A stretch of DNA of 64,000 nt from Haemonchus contortus (taxonomy: Eukaryota; Nematoda; Chromadorea; Rhabditida; Trichostrongylidae): positions 24,072,459-24,136,458 of the forward strand of contig LS997564.1 in assembly GCA_000469685.2 (NCBI GenBank), in the 5' to 3' direction. A program made the translations under genes and the position numbers. Each line of letters begins with the position of its first letter. Within the stretch, counting starts at the first letter, position 1. This document shows, piece after piece, positions 44,608 to 58,700 of the stretch. The notes under the pieces were generated by a model. The model did no database searches and was not told where the DNA came from. It worked only from the letters and a program-made list of their open reading frames with translations.

Positions 44608-46429
44608 TTAAATACATTTCTAGCTCTTATAGGCCATTGCCAACACTGGAAGAAGACTCGTTTCTTTCCAAGGATTCGCCGCTGCTGGTTCCAAGCCCGG
44701 ATAAGAAGGGAGGATTTATGCAAAGAGCTAGCGAACCCCCACCGTGGACGAATCTTGCTAAAGAAACGATAGAAGTAATCCAAACCTGGTGAATTGAGGT
44801 TGCCTAGCGTTAACCTCGTGGCGGATGACATCCCGACGCGGAATCGGCTTTCTTACCACACAACAAAAATTTCATTGGAAATGGAATGGGTGCACGCTGC
44901 AACAGTCGGAAAAACTTGCTCAACTGCTCCGAGAGTTCGACAACTGTCTCGTGAATATACTAAGGAATAGCGACGTTCGATGAACCGGTAAAGGCCATAT
45001 GAGAAACGATGAAAACACTATATTGACTATATTGCTTTCCGATATTCGTCACTACGCTACGCTACTACGCTTTTTAATTATATGCGTCTTCACAGCATAC
45101 GCGTGAGGAAACGAAAACCATCTTCTATGAGCCATTTCAGGATACCATTTACATACCGAGAAGGGGCCTGAAGCATATCATTGAATGTTTTGATAGATTC
45201 ATGGCGATACTGAACGATGACCGAGTTAGCAATCGCAAGCATTTGTGTCGTACGCTTGTTTTGAGTGCCAAACTGAAAGTGACGAACGACTAGCTTTGTT
45301 CTGTGAGAAGAATGCATTATGTATTGAAAATAAGTTCTTTCAACACGATCAGATACAAAAAACAGATACAAAAAACCTGGTGCTCGCCCGATGGTAAAGG
45401 AAAGAGACTGACTACATTGGCATAAGCAAGAAGCAGAGAAAGTTTCTTCAGGATATTCTAGCGTTCCGACGTGCAGACGTAGATGAAGATCATCATTCGA
45501 TGAAGGCGTCATTTGCATTCGAAAGTGAACAGACACAAAAATATCCGATCATACACGGCTGAGGAGCTGAAGATCAAGCCATCGCTGAAAGCTTTGCCTG
45601 TCTGGAATTGCGGGAACCTCTGAAACTTCTAGAACAGGTGAACGCCCTGGGAGAAGAATGGACGTTCGTTGAAACAGCTACCCAGGATGTACTCAGAAAG
45701 TAGTAGGTCGGAGAGGCGGATAATGAAATTAATAAGGGGTCCAGAAAGGCACCCGGCAGAAATGGGTGAGAGGAAACATCTGAAGATTCGGAGAGAGCAA
45801 GCCAAAGATAAGATGAAGACGAGCTCGCAAAAGTGGATTGAGGGTATACTTGGTTGGATGGTATTGTGAAATTATCATCTCGCCAAGACGAGAAAGTCTG
45901 GCTCCTGCAAAAAGTAGTAGAAGCCCAACATTATGCGGTGGAATGCGGGGAGTCAGAAACCCTCTACCGCATTGTTGGACAGGGTTGTTATTATCGGCAA
46001 ACCAGCTGCTCCTTCATCGAAACATTCTTTGGACATATGACACTTTCGGGCGCAAAACTTGACACAGGACTGACAGGGCGTGCAGGTGGTATCCAGTAGG
46101 TGCCGATACTGTTTAAGCTTATAAATCTCAATTTGTTGCTGTTCATCTTGAAAATAATGGCCCATTGAAGGTTTCACTGGTAGGCAACCGAATTATTGAA
46201 TACTGTTATAGGTTACCATGAGAACTAACGATATCATACATCGTTCCATTCGATCGCTTGTTTGCCACTCCGACATGACTTCCTGACTATTCACGACCCT
46301 CGCTCGCACTTGCACTAGCTACTGCTTGAGCGTCTTCTATAAACTCTTCTTTCTACGAGCTCGTCTCCAGCTGCCGTCCCGTCCGCTCCACTACAACTGG
46401 CGGCCAAGATCACCACATCAGCTCCTGAC
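44608..46429. other. No supported gene
   Basis: The largest frame is a minus-strand 148-codon reading at 45,090-45,536, without recognised domains and without matching splice sites. A small tandem duplication of CAGATACAAAAAA lies near 45,350-45,376. Confidence 0.45.
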
Positions 46430-46760
46430 ACCTTTTGCAAGCGTTTAGGACACATTTTATGGAAAAGCAAAACGGGCACATGCAACAAGGAATCGAACCT
46501 TGATGCCATGTCTACCAGTCCACTACACTACCCGCTCGTCCACCACTGCACAGGTACGCGCTTTGCTCGGCTCGGTGATCCGTTCGTTAGTGTGGTATAA
46601 CACAGGGGGGCATCGGTCCCGTAACTTTGTTCCCAGAATCGTTTCGCAGATTTGGAACACAGATTTGAGATCAGCGTTTGAAACCACCTGGGGGGTACAC
46701 ATCTCATCGTGAATGGCCACTGCGACCAGGTAACCTTCCCTTGTAAGCACAAGTACACTT
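46430..46760 (-). mobile_element. tRNA-related SINE fragment
   Basis: On the minus strand 46,480-46,545 reads GCGGGTAGTGTAGTGG (box A-like) and AAGGTTCGATTCCTTG (box B), with a folded T-arm. The flanking block 46,583-46,760 (TTTCGCAGATTTGGAACACA, ACTGCGACCAGGTAACCTT) is homologous to 60,385-60,545. Dispersed repeat; probably no functional tRNA. Confidence 0.65.
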
Positions 46761-46807
46761 ACGGTAGGTACCGGGGATCAGAACCTGCTCACAGCCGGAT
46801 AGTTAGT

Positions 46808-47706
46808 GCAAAGCTCCCCCAATCTAAACGAAACAGACAAAATAGAGATAGTCTTGAAGCCGGAATGCAGAAGCTATCTAATGACTCACAGAAACCGGAG
46901 TGCAGACAATTGCTTTGCAGGTCTCCTAGCATTAGAAGGAGATCGACTCCTTTGCATGGGGTAACGGAACTTCTCCCCTATCGCGGCATTCTCCCTTGCG
47001 GCATGCGGCAAATTTCACTGCATTTACCGTACTCACCGCGCCTCCGGCCAATCGATAGGACGCGATATTTTTCCTTGACTGGCTTGCTTTTCCATTGGAT
47101 TTTATCGTTTTTTCTTCTGTTTCTTTCTAGTTTTCGTGTTTATTAGGCTTGATTAATTCGAGTGACTCCTCCTATATAAACGACGATCAAGACCGCATTG
47201 GAATTGGAAAGAGCGGCCAGCCAATTCAAATAATTAAAGGACTCCCTACCTCACAAATTGCGCGCTCCAATCTTCCATCGCAATCCTGCGATAGGCGGGG
47301 GGTGCGGCGTGTGCGACGCCGTGTTAGGGGAGAAGTTCCCGGACCCAAAGTGCTAGTAACTTCCAACACGAGGCAAAACAAAAGAAAAAAATTGTGGCCC
47401 AAAAAATGTTGTACATATACAACTACCGTAATCAAGGGAGCCATAATAATATGTAATAGCACCGCAATCGAGGAAGAAAGGGCAAAGCTCCCTTAACCTA
47501 GACTACTCAGACAAAGAAGAGGTAGACGTCAAGACAGGATGCAGGAGCTATAACAAATATCTAATAGCAAGTGACGGCAAATGTACGCACCCACAATTTG
47601 GAGGGTGCATCCACTGCATCATCTACTCAAGTAAATTCAATTTTGTCAGTCTACCTTTAAAGAACTGGCTATTTTCCGGACGCATCACTTCGTCAGAAAG
47701 ACACTG
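46808..47706 (+). pseudogene. Two related Cys-rich coding remnants of unknown function
   Basis: Two blocks share a pattern: one near 46,815-46,975 and a second near 47,495-47,706, each with an acidic NL..xxDK.E segment then CRSY and further Cys residues. The second follows, after a one-base frame change, a 115-codon frame at 47,149-47,496 with many Arg/Lys and a CCTY motif. The second block is open for about 70 codons. It looks like decayed coding sequence, perhaps of a retroelement envelope-like or secreted Cys-rich protein; family not recognised. Confidence 0.35.
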
Positions 47707-49762
47707 AATCCACCTGTCGATGCAATAAATGAGAAACCTGAACAGCTGCTCACAACCTTTATTTCAAGATTTTTGATTGGTCCAAACTGAAAAATTCCTC
47801 TCTCATTGATAGGCTTGAAGCGCCGGTACTTTCTTCAAGGCAGCTTGAGTTCCTTGTAGTGATTGTTCACATTTTCTTTTGTTCCGAATATGCTGAGGTT
47901 TCTTTGAGAACAAGATTAGTGAGGACGATTTGCTCTTTCCTCACACCTTATTCGGTTGTTTTTGCTTTGGATGATAGTTCTTTCCAAAAGTTTGTCACAT
48001 TACATCGAAGAAAACAATATCTAAGATTGGGCATTGTTCAACATTTGCTGACACTACTTCTGAAAGCTCTTTCACATTTGAAAGCTGCTGAAGGAAGCTG
48101 TTGGCTAAACAGATGTGTGCTGCTTTTCATTATAAGAGGTTCTTATCCATAATTCATAGCTTGCCTGAAATTTGAAAATTCACGTTGAATCGTCTTTGCT
48201 CCACAGGGCAGATAGCGATTAACATTCATTCTTGCTGTCGCTTTAATCAAAGCAATCGTATATTCAGCTAGAATATCTAATTCTCTCAGCCCCACGCTTC
48301 TCCATCAGTCCATACATTAAGAGCTTGTTGACAACTCGTTCAATCAATTTATTTATATATAAAGAGCTGATTGACAACCTGTCCAACACCCCTTCTCTGA
48401 TCCGTTAAGATGAAGACATCGTTCAGTTTTTTGATAACAATGGTAAGTTTTCCATGGAGTCTCAATCTTTGAATTCAGCCAGTCGTTGACTCTTTGAAAA
48501 ATGAGAAAACGTTTTAACAATCTGTGCACTTTTTCAAGTAAAAACGGAGCAAAGCTATTCGTTGGAGTGTTGGACTTTGAAGCCGTGGCCAGGGACAACA
48601 CTTTTTAATTTTCGACCTTTTTAACTGACATGGTCGCTCAGTAGCTTATAAGCTCTATCTCGGAGCTCAGAAACCTTTGTCGAAAGTCCAAGTCACGTTA
48701 AAAATGGTTTCTGAAATTTCTCTTTCAGATAGATCTATGGACGCCAAGGATAGCCCAACGGGCTCTGACGGGTTGAAAAAATGACCTAGATAGAACATTA
48801 TAAGGGCCCTCAAATGCGACTTAGCCGACGCTAACACCCCAAGACGGACGAGTTCCCACGGTCGGTGTTCTAGAAGCTGTGAGGGGGAGGGGTGGAGGGG
48901 GGGCTCGTTAGGAGCAGCTCCTCCAATCGCGCCGCTCATTCGACACGGTTTCTGAGCTGGGCAACTCGTGATTGAACCTCCTAACCATGCTAGTGACGAA
49001 TAGACAGAATACATGCAGGTCTGCATTCGGCGTCTATATCATTCGTATGAGTGGGTTAAAGATTACCATGGTTAGGAAGGGAATCGCCTGAAAGGCTCGT
49101 CCAGCTCAGAAACTGCGTCGAATGGGATGCGCGCTGCGAGGGGCCGCGCCAAACGACTTGGGGGTTGCATCATCGCATAGAGACCCACACCCACTGTTCG
49201 TCTAAGACTATAAACCCCAAAATCAATGTGTACTGTGTCCTTAATCTTCTTTAGCTCTTGTTTGCTTTTCCTGACAGAAAACTGTTTACAGTGAAATTTA
49301 GTGGTTATTTTTGAAAGAAGTGAGCAACGCTAGAAACCTCACAGACAGCTAGCACTTTAACTCGGGGGATCAAAAATATAGCAGCGATTTCGAACAGCTG
49401 CCACGAATTTGTCTTATTCCACAGTTTTTAGTATAACAGCGACTGATCATTTAGCAGACGGCTTTTCTATGGATCTGCTATCATGTCATCAAACTCGCTC
49501 AGCATCGCTTTGGATAAATATTTGTAGAACACTATCTTCCTCACAGTAGCCATTTCGTTTTCACACCGACACACTATAGTTGCACTTCAACTCTGGTTTC
49601 AGTGAGCACTTATCGAAGGATTACACTTCCTGTAGCCCTAAAATAAATGGAAGTTCCAAATCTAAATTTAGAAGTTAGGTGGAAGAAATGATTTCGAGGA
49701 AAGTGTTATGATACGCAACTCTCAGCTAGTTCAATTCAGATTTTCGCCCTTTCTACTTGCAG
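47707..49762. other. No supported gene; putative 5' region of the ASP gene at the right
   Basis: 48,667-49,200 is GC-richer and may be a dispersed repeat. No conserved domain. An upstream exon carrying the start codon of the ASP gene should lie here but was not identified. Confidence 0.4.
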
Positions 49763-52700
49763 TTTGTCTGCATATGCTCGAAAAAGAGCAGGTGAGCAGC
49801 TTAATTCTGAAGTTTTTATTTGGAAAATCTAACTGAACTGCATTCCAGTTTGTGCGAATAAGGAAATGTCTGACGCCATTCGTAGCCTAATCCTCAATTT
49901 TCATAATGATGCTCGTCGTCGGGTGGCAAAGGGGCAGGAGCCGAACAAAGTTGGCATGCTCAACCCAGCTAAGAACATGTACAAGCTGGTGAGCTATACA
50001 TCCACGAAAAAATCCTGATGGAGGAAGTGAGAAAGAGAATAAATGAAAGGAAGAGTTCATCATCGGAACTCGTGGAGGAGGGCAAGGGCAGACGGGTTCC
50101 GGTGGTGTAAGGAATAAAACGCGGGGTGGCAGGAAAGTAGTGTTTTGAGGTCTGTCTGAGGCAGAAGGTTATATCATAACTCACCAATCCTGCGAGATTT
50201 CGCATGACAGCGTGACTAAGACAGTTGAAATACCATAAAGCCGAAGCAAGCAAAGTAATCTTCCCAATGACAGAGCGATGCCTGACAGCAACAAGGGGCT
50301 TGATGTTAACGTTCTCAGACGCAGTTTTTGCGCAATACACACCATGGAAATATTCTTAAGCAACTCTACCCCAGCTGCTCTCGAACCAACAGCACTATCC
50401 GTCATCCTGGTTACGCTGTCGTTCTAACTCCGTTCTGGTCTCTCTGATTTATCTCAATACATTTTCTAACAAGAATTAATTTTCTACACATATGCTCTTT
50501 CTCTTCCTAAACTCCAGCTCATGCCATTATAACACGTGAGTTTCGAACAACAATCCTACCTCTATGAGGAATCCTCATTTCCGATCATTCCATCGTCAAA
50601 GTGATTTTCCTTCATGGCCCAATGAAACTTCTTTTTACTTACTCAACTGTACTAACGGACATCAAAAGAAGGACGTGACCCATGCTCGATCCGTGAATTC
50701 GAAGCGTTCCGACGAGGCCGAGCATCACTTCCGACCTTTTCACGATAAATCCCTCAAAAGCATTTTTCTTTGCTTTCTTTGGACCTCTTCTATTCATCTC
50801 AATCCCTTCATTCTTTGCTCTGTAAAGTGGCTTAACAAGGGAGGCTACCTACGGGGAATCGTTCTTTCTACGCCAGTAAGCAGAATAGCTATGCATAAGC
50901 CATGCATGTCGGCCAGCCGGCATGTGAGATAGCTCAAGTATGATTCGTGTTATGCTTCTCGTTATATCACCTATTAATGTAGGAGTGGGACTGCACGATG
51001 GAGCAGCAGGCACAGGATGCCATCGTCAACTGCCTTCAGAATTGGGATCATGGCCTAACACCGCGCAGAACATAATGAGGTAATTTGGCATTCTGATTTC
51101 CGCGCTAACTATCTTCCCCTAGCAGCTGCCTGGAATTTCGCAGAAGTTCAGAATTTTCTTGAATGCTCTAGAGGCTTTCATTGAGGTACCACAAAAAGGC
51201 GTTTGTATGCCCGTAACACATACAAGTAATTCATGGTGTCCCAGCTGCTTGTTGAGTTCGACACTCACCCATCTTGGACCTCGTGCTTCCCCCTTTGAAA
51301 CGTAAGAACGGGGCATGCACAGAGCCGCTTATGAAACGCTTTGAGACCAGATACTCGGCGTGAGCTTCGCTAGGCTCCAACAGCGAATACTCCAGGTAGT
51401 TGTAGTCGGATATATTAGGTTGGCGGAAGAGTATTCGCACATTTTCGTTTTCATGTTCCAAAATCTTTGGAGATTGCTTCGAAGTGCTCATTGCGAAACA
51501 TGTGTAAGTGGAGGTCAATGCGATTTTGACATCGTATCCGCCGTACCATTTCGCAACGGTTATGGCTGCAAGAATCGCTCTCGACTCAAGGCATGATATT
51601 CGCTTCCGCTTTATATGATAAAAAAACGATAATCCAAATCGAGCGACTGCGGAAATATGTGATGCGATAGGACCCTCCACTCTTACCCAAAGCACAACAA
51701 GAAATTTGTACCAAGTTCAAAAATAGCCACTCTGACTAGATCGAAAAAGCACGATCTGGGAAACCAGTTGACTCGGATGACGACCATCTCCCGGAACTGG
51801 TTGATGAGGATTCCAGATGTAGTAGCCGCGAATTGAAACAGGAGCTCTATAGCCATCACGATACATTTCAATTGTATCGCCTCGGAAAGACACTGAGGTA
51901 CGGAGTAAGGATATGATGTGAGCTGGGTGGTCACCACCTCCAAGTGAGTGAAGATTCATACCTGACTTGTTGACTTTCCGGCGTACCTGCTCATGGCCGG
52001 AGGACTTAATCACAGCCGACGAGAAGTGTGTTCTTTCAGTAAACCAAACAAAGAGGCGCCAGTGGCTCAAACGCGTAGAGCATGGAATCCCGACCCCAAG
52101 CAAGAACTCCAACATAAGAAGGTAATGCTTAGCGCTTGGTGTCATTCGGAAGGATCATTCACTGGGACTTGCTGCCACCAACTCCACTTTCAGTACCAGA
52201 GTCGTGAACTCTGTGAACCTTATTGCTGTAGATCTACGAGAGAAACAGAGTGAAGTCTACTTTCTTCACGACAGTGCTCGCCCAGACGAAACATCAGAGC
52301 TTGGGATGACATGTTCCGGCCCATCACCCGTATTCACCAGACCTGGTTCTAACAGATTATCACCTGCTGCTGTCGTTGTCAAGCTATCTGGAAAATATGA
52401 AGTTCAATGATATGAATCGACTCGAGACGTGCATTGGCGAGTTCTTCTCCTCGAAACCCCAGCAAATCTATGCAAGCAAGGTCCAAAAGTTGTCTGATAA
52501 ATGGCAATACCTTGCCGATAGTGACGGTGCATATACATATATGTTAATAATTAGTTGCCGTTAAGGAAAAAAATTGCAAACAAATTGCACAAGTTGCGGA
52601 GACTTTGCCGGCAAACTAATATTATGCGTATACGAGCGGGTGCTGTCACCACGTAGCAAGTCATTCAAGCCTTCCAGGATAATCCAGAAAAATTTTGACT

Positions 52701-55700
52701 ACTACAAAACTTTTTGGAGGCGCTTGGGGACCGAACGACCTAATAGATAGTCAGAGGGAAAACAATTATTTTTTCTTGAATTTGGGTTTGGGATCGTCGA
52801 TGTCTAAAGTGTAACAGTGAAATCATGGCCAAGATGGAACAGAAATAATCCGTTGACGTTTCGGCCTCTGCGTCAGAGCTTTGTATGGTACTGTGGGGCC
52901 GGAAGAACAGCTAAAGAAATTTATGCCATCTTGGCCAAGGCGTCGCAATCATGTTTAAAACGCCACATTCATCCCAGTCTGTATGTACGCATATACGTGA
53001 ATGTACCTATTCAGGTGGTCGACCTCGGGACGATTCTCGAATCCCATTGCACAAGTGAAATCATCTTTAGACAAGTGGTGGGGTGAAGTCAGAAAGGTTG
53101 GTGTATCCGACGCGGAAAACAAATATACCACTGGAGCTCTCTACAATTTCGCTAATGTGAGTTTTTGAATGACTTAAGTGCTACCAAATCTATGACTAAC
53201 TCTGAAAGCTTCATGTGTGTTCAAAAAGCATTTCGATGTCAATCCTCAAAAAGTTTCGCTCGCATTATAGATGGTGTTCTCTGAAACAAGCAAGATCGGA
53301 TGTGCTTGTAAAATATGTGGCGGCACGACGTTGGTCTTCACCTGCCTTTACAACGGAATGTCAGTTTCATCTATCACTGTAAACTTCACAATTGTTGACT
53401 CGTTTTCGGATAGGCTATTGACAATCCGGTGCCTTGTCCTTTAGCTAAACCCGGACCTTTCCTCTTTTCGGACTACCTTGTCTCTCTTGCAACTGGCTCT
53501 CGGAAGTGAACCGGACTGAGGGGGGAAGCTTGACTCTTCAGAATGTCGCTGAAGAATATTTCTGTCGCATGTTTTTCTCGTAAAATTGAACTCAAGAGCG
53601 GATTCCTTACCTTTCACCGAGGTAGCATTTCTCGTTCTTCCGATACTGACCGTCGATTGAACTGTGGATCTTTGAATTCACGAAAAATATTGCAGCGGAT
53701 ACGTCTCTGATGAACCGATGTGGGAAACGGGGACTGCTTGTTCAACTGGCTCTGACTGCACCACCTTCCCGAATTCAGGTTGTGATGATGGCCTGTGTAC
53801 AAAAGGAACACCAGTTCCAGGTGTGGCCAAAGTTCTAAATATTCAGACCTGATCGAGGTATCGTAGTGCTCCACGCACCGCTTCTCACTGCAAAATCTGT
53901 ACACTTGATTTTAATATAGACTCGAGAACTGCGTAACAACAAGTGCCTATATCAACCGTTCACTTTTAATGAATTTCGCTATGGTAGAAGAATGTTTTGT
54001 TGCCTCCCTCGTTTTCTACTTACCGTCATCAGTTTATTTTCACAGAAAGGAACAATATGTGCCCATCAAACTCAGGGATGACCGACTCAGTGAGACGAAA
54101 GTTCCTCGATATGCACAATCAGTACAGGTTAGGTTGTGAACGTATTCTGAGTTAGAAACGCGTGAAAGCCTGCTCGGTGAACTCAACAATGATGCCCTCG
54201 TGAAAAGTCTTCATTTAGTGGATCGGGTAAAAATGTAGTTGGGAAGGGAACATAACAGTGTTATTATGGTACACTACGAAAGTGACGGAATGTTGGTCCG
54301 TGTCATACTAGCACTGTATCGAAGGTGAAGAAGAGGACCATCTGTGCGCTTCCACGCTGTTTGAGCAGAGAGAACGTAGTTTGTCTAGCCAAGCCTTGAG
54401 AGGGTAGGAGCACCCAGATGGGTGAGATGTTCACCCGTGTGGAAAGCTGAAAACTTGCCCTGCCGGAACTTCTCCCCGAATTCCCACGGCAAGCGGCATT
54501 GGTCACGCGGCAGCAACCCTATCCTTGTACTAGGAATTGGAAACTTTGCCTTCATAGCGCGCGATTGCGACGCGTGCGATTGGGTGCGACGAACGCGACG
54601 CCATTTTCGGAGAGAAGACACCTGACCTGGTCTCCTACGCGTGGCCGGTAGCTGATTGATTCCTTGATATACTCACACTGGTATTGCGTGACCCTCCCCC
54701 CCCCCCCTTTGTATAAGCAATGCGAACACGATAGTGAACAATTCTACCATCAGTGATTGGACAACAGCAGGCTCATCTTCTAAAGGTAAAGTGAAAAAAT
54801 AAGGTAGCGGCTGGAATCATCAGCGATCTATTCGCTGAAAGCGAATCTAACCGATTAACGGTCAACAAATGGTTGAACAGCTGACTTGTGACCAACGGGG
54901 TTAGAGAAAGACGCTTAAAATCAGGGATTGGACAACAGCTGCGCATCACTCGGTGTTTCGCTCCTTATAGCGCAATTTTTATCCTTCGCAGTATTGCGCA
55001 AGTGATGTCTGACCACTCGATTTTTCCAAAGAAGAGAAGGCTAGAGGTAAGTAAGTATGAATAACCCTTTGACGACAATGAGGATTTCGACGTGTGGGAC
55101 TACCCCGGGGTTACCCATGGGACTACATCCCCTTCCTTTCGCGTGCGACTAGCACCCACCGGTGGATGCCATTGTCCCAGTAGAAAATTTTTTTATTTGC
55201 TTACCGAATTTAGCAATGTTTTAATATAGTAATTTAACAGAGCACTAAAATGTGATTTATTAATTATTAAGAGTTAGAAATGGAGTCCGGGTTTGGAAGC
55301 AATGTAGGATAAAATTTTGGAAATAAGTTACGCAGTAGCACTTCATATAACATTTAAAGCCTTTGAGGATCAATTCACGTTTCGCGACTGCAATGCTGAG
55401 AAAGTGAAAACTCTGCAATGCTTCCAAGACGTACACAAATTCTGCGAGAGCACCTGACCTTTTCTAGCAGTAACTGAATATATATGTTTGTGATGAACAA
55501 GCTTCTACTATATAACTTTCATGCTGACTAAGTTGAATATATAGGGTTGGCAAAGAAGTTTTGCGACAAAAAATTAAATTTGCAAAGACAATGTGAACTC
55601 GGTACCAAAGTTGATAAACTTTTAGCACATTTCCTTGGCAATCAAAGCAAGAGTAAAGCAGGGCACGCACAAAGGACTCCGCTGCATTACCGCCGACGAA

Positions 55701-58700
55701 TGGACGACATCCGATCCGCACCATTAGCTTCTACTTGGCATTCCAAGAGAAAAACGCGCCTGTAGCGGCTTAGATTATCAGCAACCTGTTGTATGCTAGC
55801 ACTGCTCACTGATCAACGGTCAACAATCGGTTGGATCATTTCAGTACAAGGGATGCCAGCCTTCAAAGAAAAGCAAGCATCACCCCTTAATTTTATGGGG
55901 GCTGGAGGGACCTATCCACTCTGAGTTGCCCAGCGCAGAATAGATAGTCACAGCTGTCCAATACCCCCATGAACACCAGCATTTGGCCTACGTTCCAAGA
56001 AAGGGACGTCCAAAACCATATTATTCGTACCTATAGAGGAACAGCGCACGTCGCAATTGCGCTTTAGACGCCTACCAAAATTTCACCGGCCCCGCTTCGT
56101 TTGAGGTTGTTCACTAGTCGTACACACAAAACGTTGTCCCTTTTCATGACCATGCTTTCGGCCTTCTTAAGCGTCTCTTTATCGGAGAAAAGTTTCCCTA
56201 AAGAAGTAATTTAACGTGGTCTGAAAACGGCAGTCAATGAATTCTTCGAGTCCTAGCTTTCTGAGTTCTAGACAAAAGGCATCAGTAATTTGCTCAAGTG
56301 ATAAGAAAAGGTTATTGATCTCCCCGGTGAATATATTTCCAAGATTTAATTGATCCAGAGAGTTTCAGGAATGAAATCAAAATGGCTTCCATCTGGTCGT
56401 AGGACTTTCTTGCCAGCCCAGTAAACGCTATGACGTTAGTTGATGTATATGACAATAATGAATAGGTTTCAAACGTGGTAAAAAAGAAATTATGGTGGCA
56501 CCCAAAATTGTGTGCCATTGTCCCATGCGCCGGTCTTAACGCACCCTCCGATGAGTGCCATTACGCTAAAGGGTTAAGGAAGGCAAGAACCTAGTTTAGC
56601 CTTTCATAGGTCAGTTCTCTTAACTTCTCGCGATAGTTTTTACGCGATGATGGATCCTTGCTTAATGGAAAGCATGAGACTAAGTTTCAGCGCTGTCAAA
56701 CAACCTCTAAAGGCTAATTTAATGAGACTGATAACAAAATCATATCACGTGAATGGGTTGACACAACCCTTCGAGAAGTCTTTACTATTTTAGGAGAGAG
56801 AGGCGAAGGTATTACTTTTGTCCCTAACGGTATCCTTTTTCAGATCGAGTCTTGCGCGCGGTCTTGAGCCGGACGGCCTCGGAGGAAACGCACCCAAAGC
56901 CGCAAGAATGTTAAAAATGGTTAGCGTTTTCTGGTCCGAGGGGGTGGGCTAGGGGGAAGAAAGACACCTTGTTTAATTCAAAGTGAGTTGTATACCACTG
57001 TAGATGGTTTCGAACGCTAATGTCGAATCTGTGATCGACTTCGCTAAACGATTCTGGAATCAATTTTAAGGAACCGATCCCTCCCTGTATTGTATCAATG
57101 CACGAAATAGATCAGCGAACCCAGCAAAGCTGTCGGTGTGGTACGGTGGCGCAGTTGGTGGAATGGTGGACCTGTTGAGAGACATGAAGGTTCCGATTTT
57201 TGATGCATGCGCTTGCTCTGCTTCCACATGAAAAGTACTAAATGCTTGCCGAATGTTTCAAGGCCCAACAATGTAAATCTATGTTAGGAGCTCCCTCACA
57301 TTCATGGATTCAGGCGAATAGTATCACCTGTATCACCTGTCATCCCGATGATCGTAAATTTTCTCTGCGTCAGTCTTCAATCATCCCTGTTACGATCCAG
57401 AGTGATCCAGTGTCTTCCTCGCTTCAGGGACACGAGGATTACCATTTCTTTCCTTCTGAGCTCCCGTGAAGATGACTGACCATATCGTTGGTGGCCGTCC
57501 TGGTCTTCGCTCGAGGTCTTCCGAGGGATCCAGCCAGTAACCGCCTTGGTCCAACGGTCATCATTATATCGCATAACATGTTCGGTCCACCTAATATTCG
57601 ATTTCCTGACGTAATCAGCGGCACCTCTGATCTTCGTGATGGCGGAACTCAGAACTCCGGATTCCCTTCTGCACTTATGCGTATAGGTGAATTTTAGGCA
57701 TCGTTCTTCCCAAAACGCGTTGAGTGATGCTGACAGCATGTTCATCCTTCGTAGAATCCAGCTCTTCGAAGCTACTTCAAAGTAGGAAGAACAGCAGTGT
57801 CGAAAAGGTGAGCGCGGAGCTGAGTCTTCCCTCCCTTCTTCACTATTCCCTCGAATTCTCGGATGCTCACCGCGCGACGTGTTTCCTTCTGTTCTGCTCC
57901 GGAGCTAGGTCGTTCATCACGTTGGCCTCCCGACCTAGATGCACGTTACTAGTGCCTTCAGAGATATTCGATCCGTTCAGAGTGAAAGGAGCATTAGGAA
58001 ACATCCTGTTTCTCATGACATCTTTTCAACTCGGCTAGCATTCGTGCGCCTGCGCGATATTCGGTGTTATAAGCACGATGCCTTCTGCAAAGCGGAGATG
58101 ATGCAAGTAGCGGCCGTCGACCTTCACTCGCATCTTGGCATTCAAATAACTGAGAAGGACTTTGAAAAAAGCACAGTCCTCTCTGCTAAGCTTCTCTAGA
58201 TCCAGATAGAACGCTCCCGATTCCTCTTCTTCATAGCTAGATGTTGGTGAGTAGGCAACGAATATTGGTGTCAAGCAACATCTTCTTCATCGCAAATGTG
58301 CAAAACTCCGATTCGGGTTGACAACCTTTCGTGCAAATCGATGTTCGTGGCCAACTGCGTATTGACGAGGACATTTACGCCGCCAACGCCTCTGGTCGCG
58401 TTGCGTCGTACCTGATCTTCCTAGCTTGCAGAATCAGCTCTTCTAGACACGCTTCCATGCATTGAAGTAAACATCGCCAACATAGTCCTCTTTTTGGGCA
58501 GCCTGTTTTGACCCTTAGATTTGAGCTGCCTCTCTCGGTCCTATTCGACGCTGCCGTATTGCGGGCTCCCTCAGATTTAGGGAAACGAACCCCATTTGTA
58601 TCAATCACTGTTTTTGGCAAAGGGTACTCAATGAGTAGCTTGCCAGACTCTAACTTGAGGGCTGGGTTGATTCCTGGTGCTAGCCAGGCTATCTCGAAGT

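Noticed and set aside
45090..45536. 148-codon minus-strand frame
   Set aside because: No recognised domain, no signal peptide, no matching exon; kept only as unassigned.
48667..49026. 119-codon minus-strand frame
   Set aside because: Low-complexity Pro/Ser and GC-rich DNA; likely a dispersed repeat. No domain or splice evidence.
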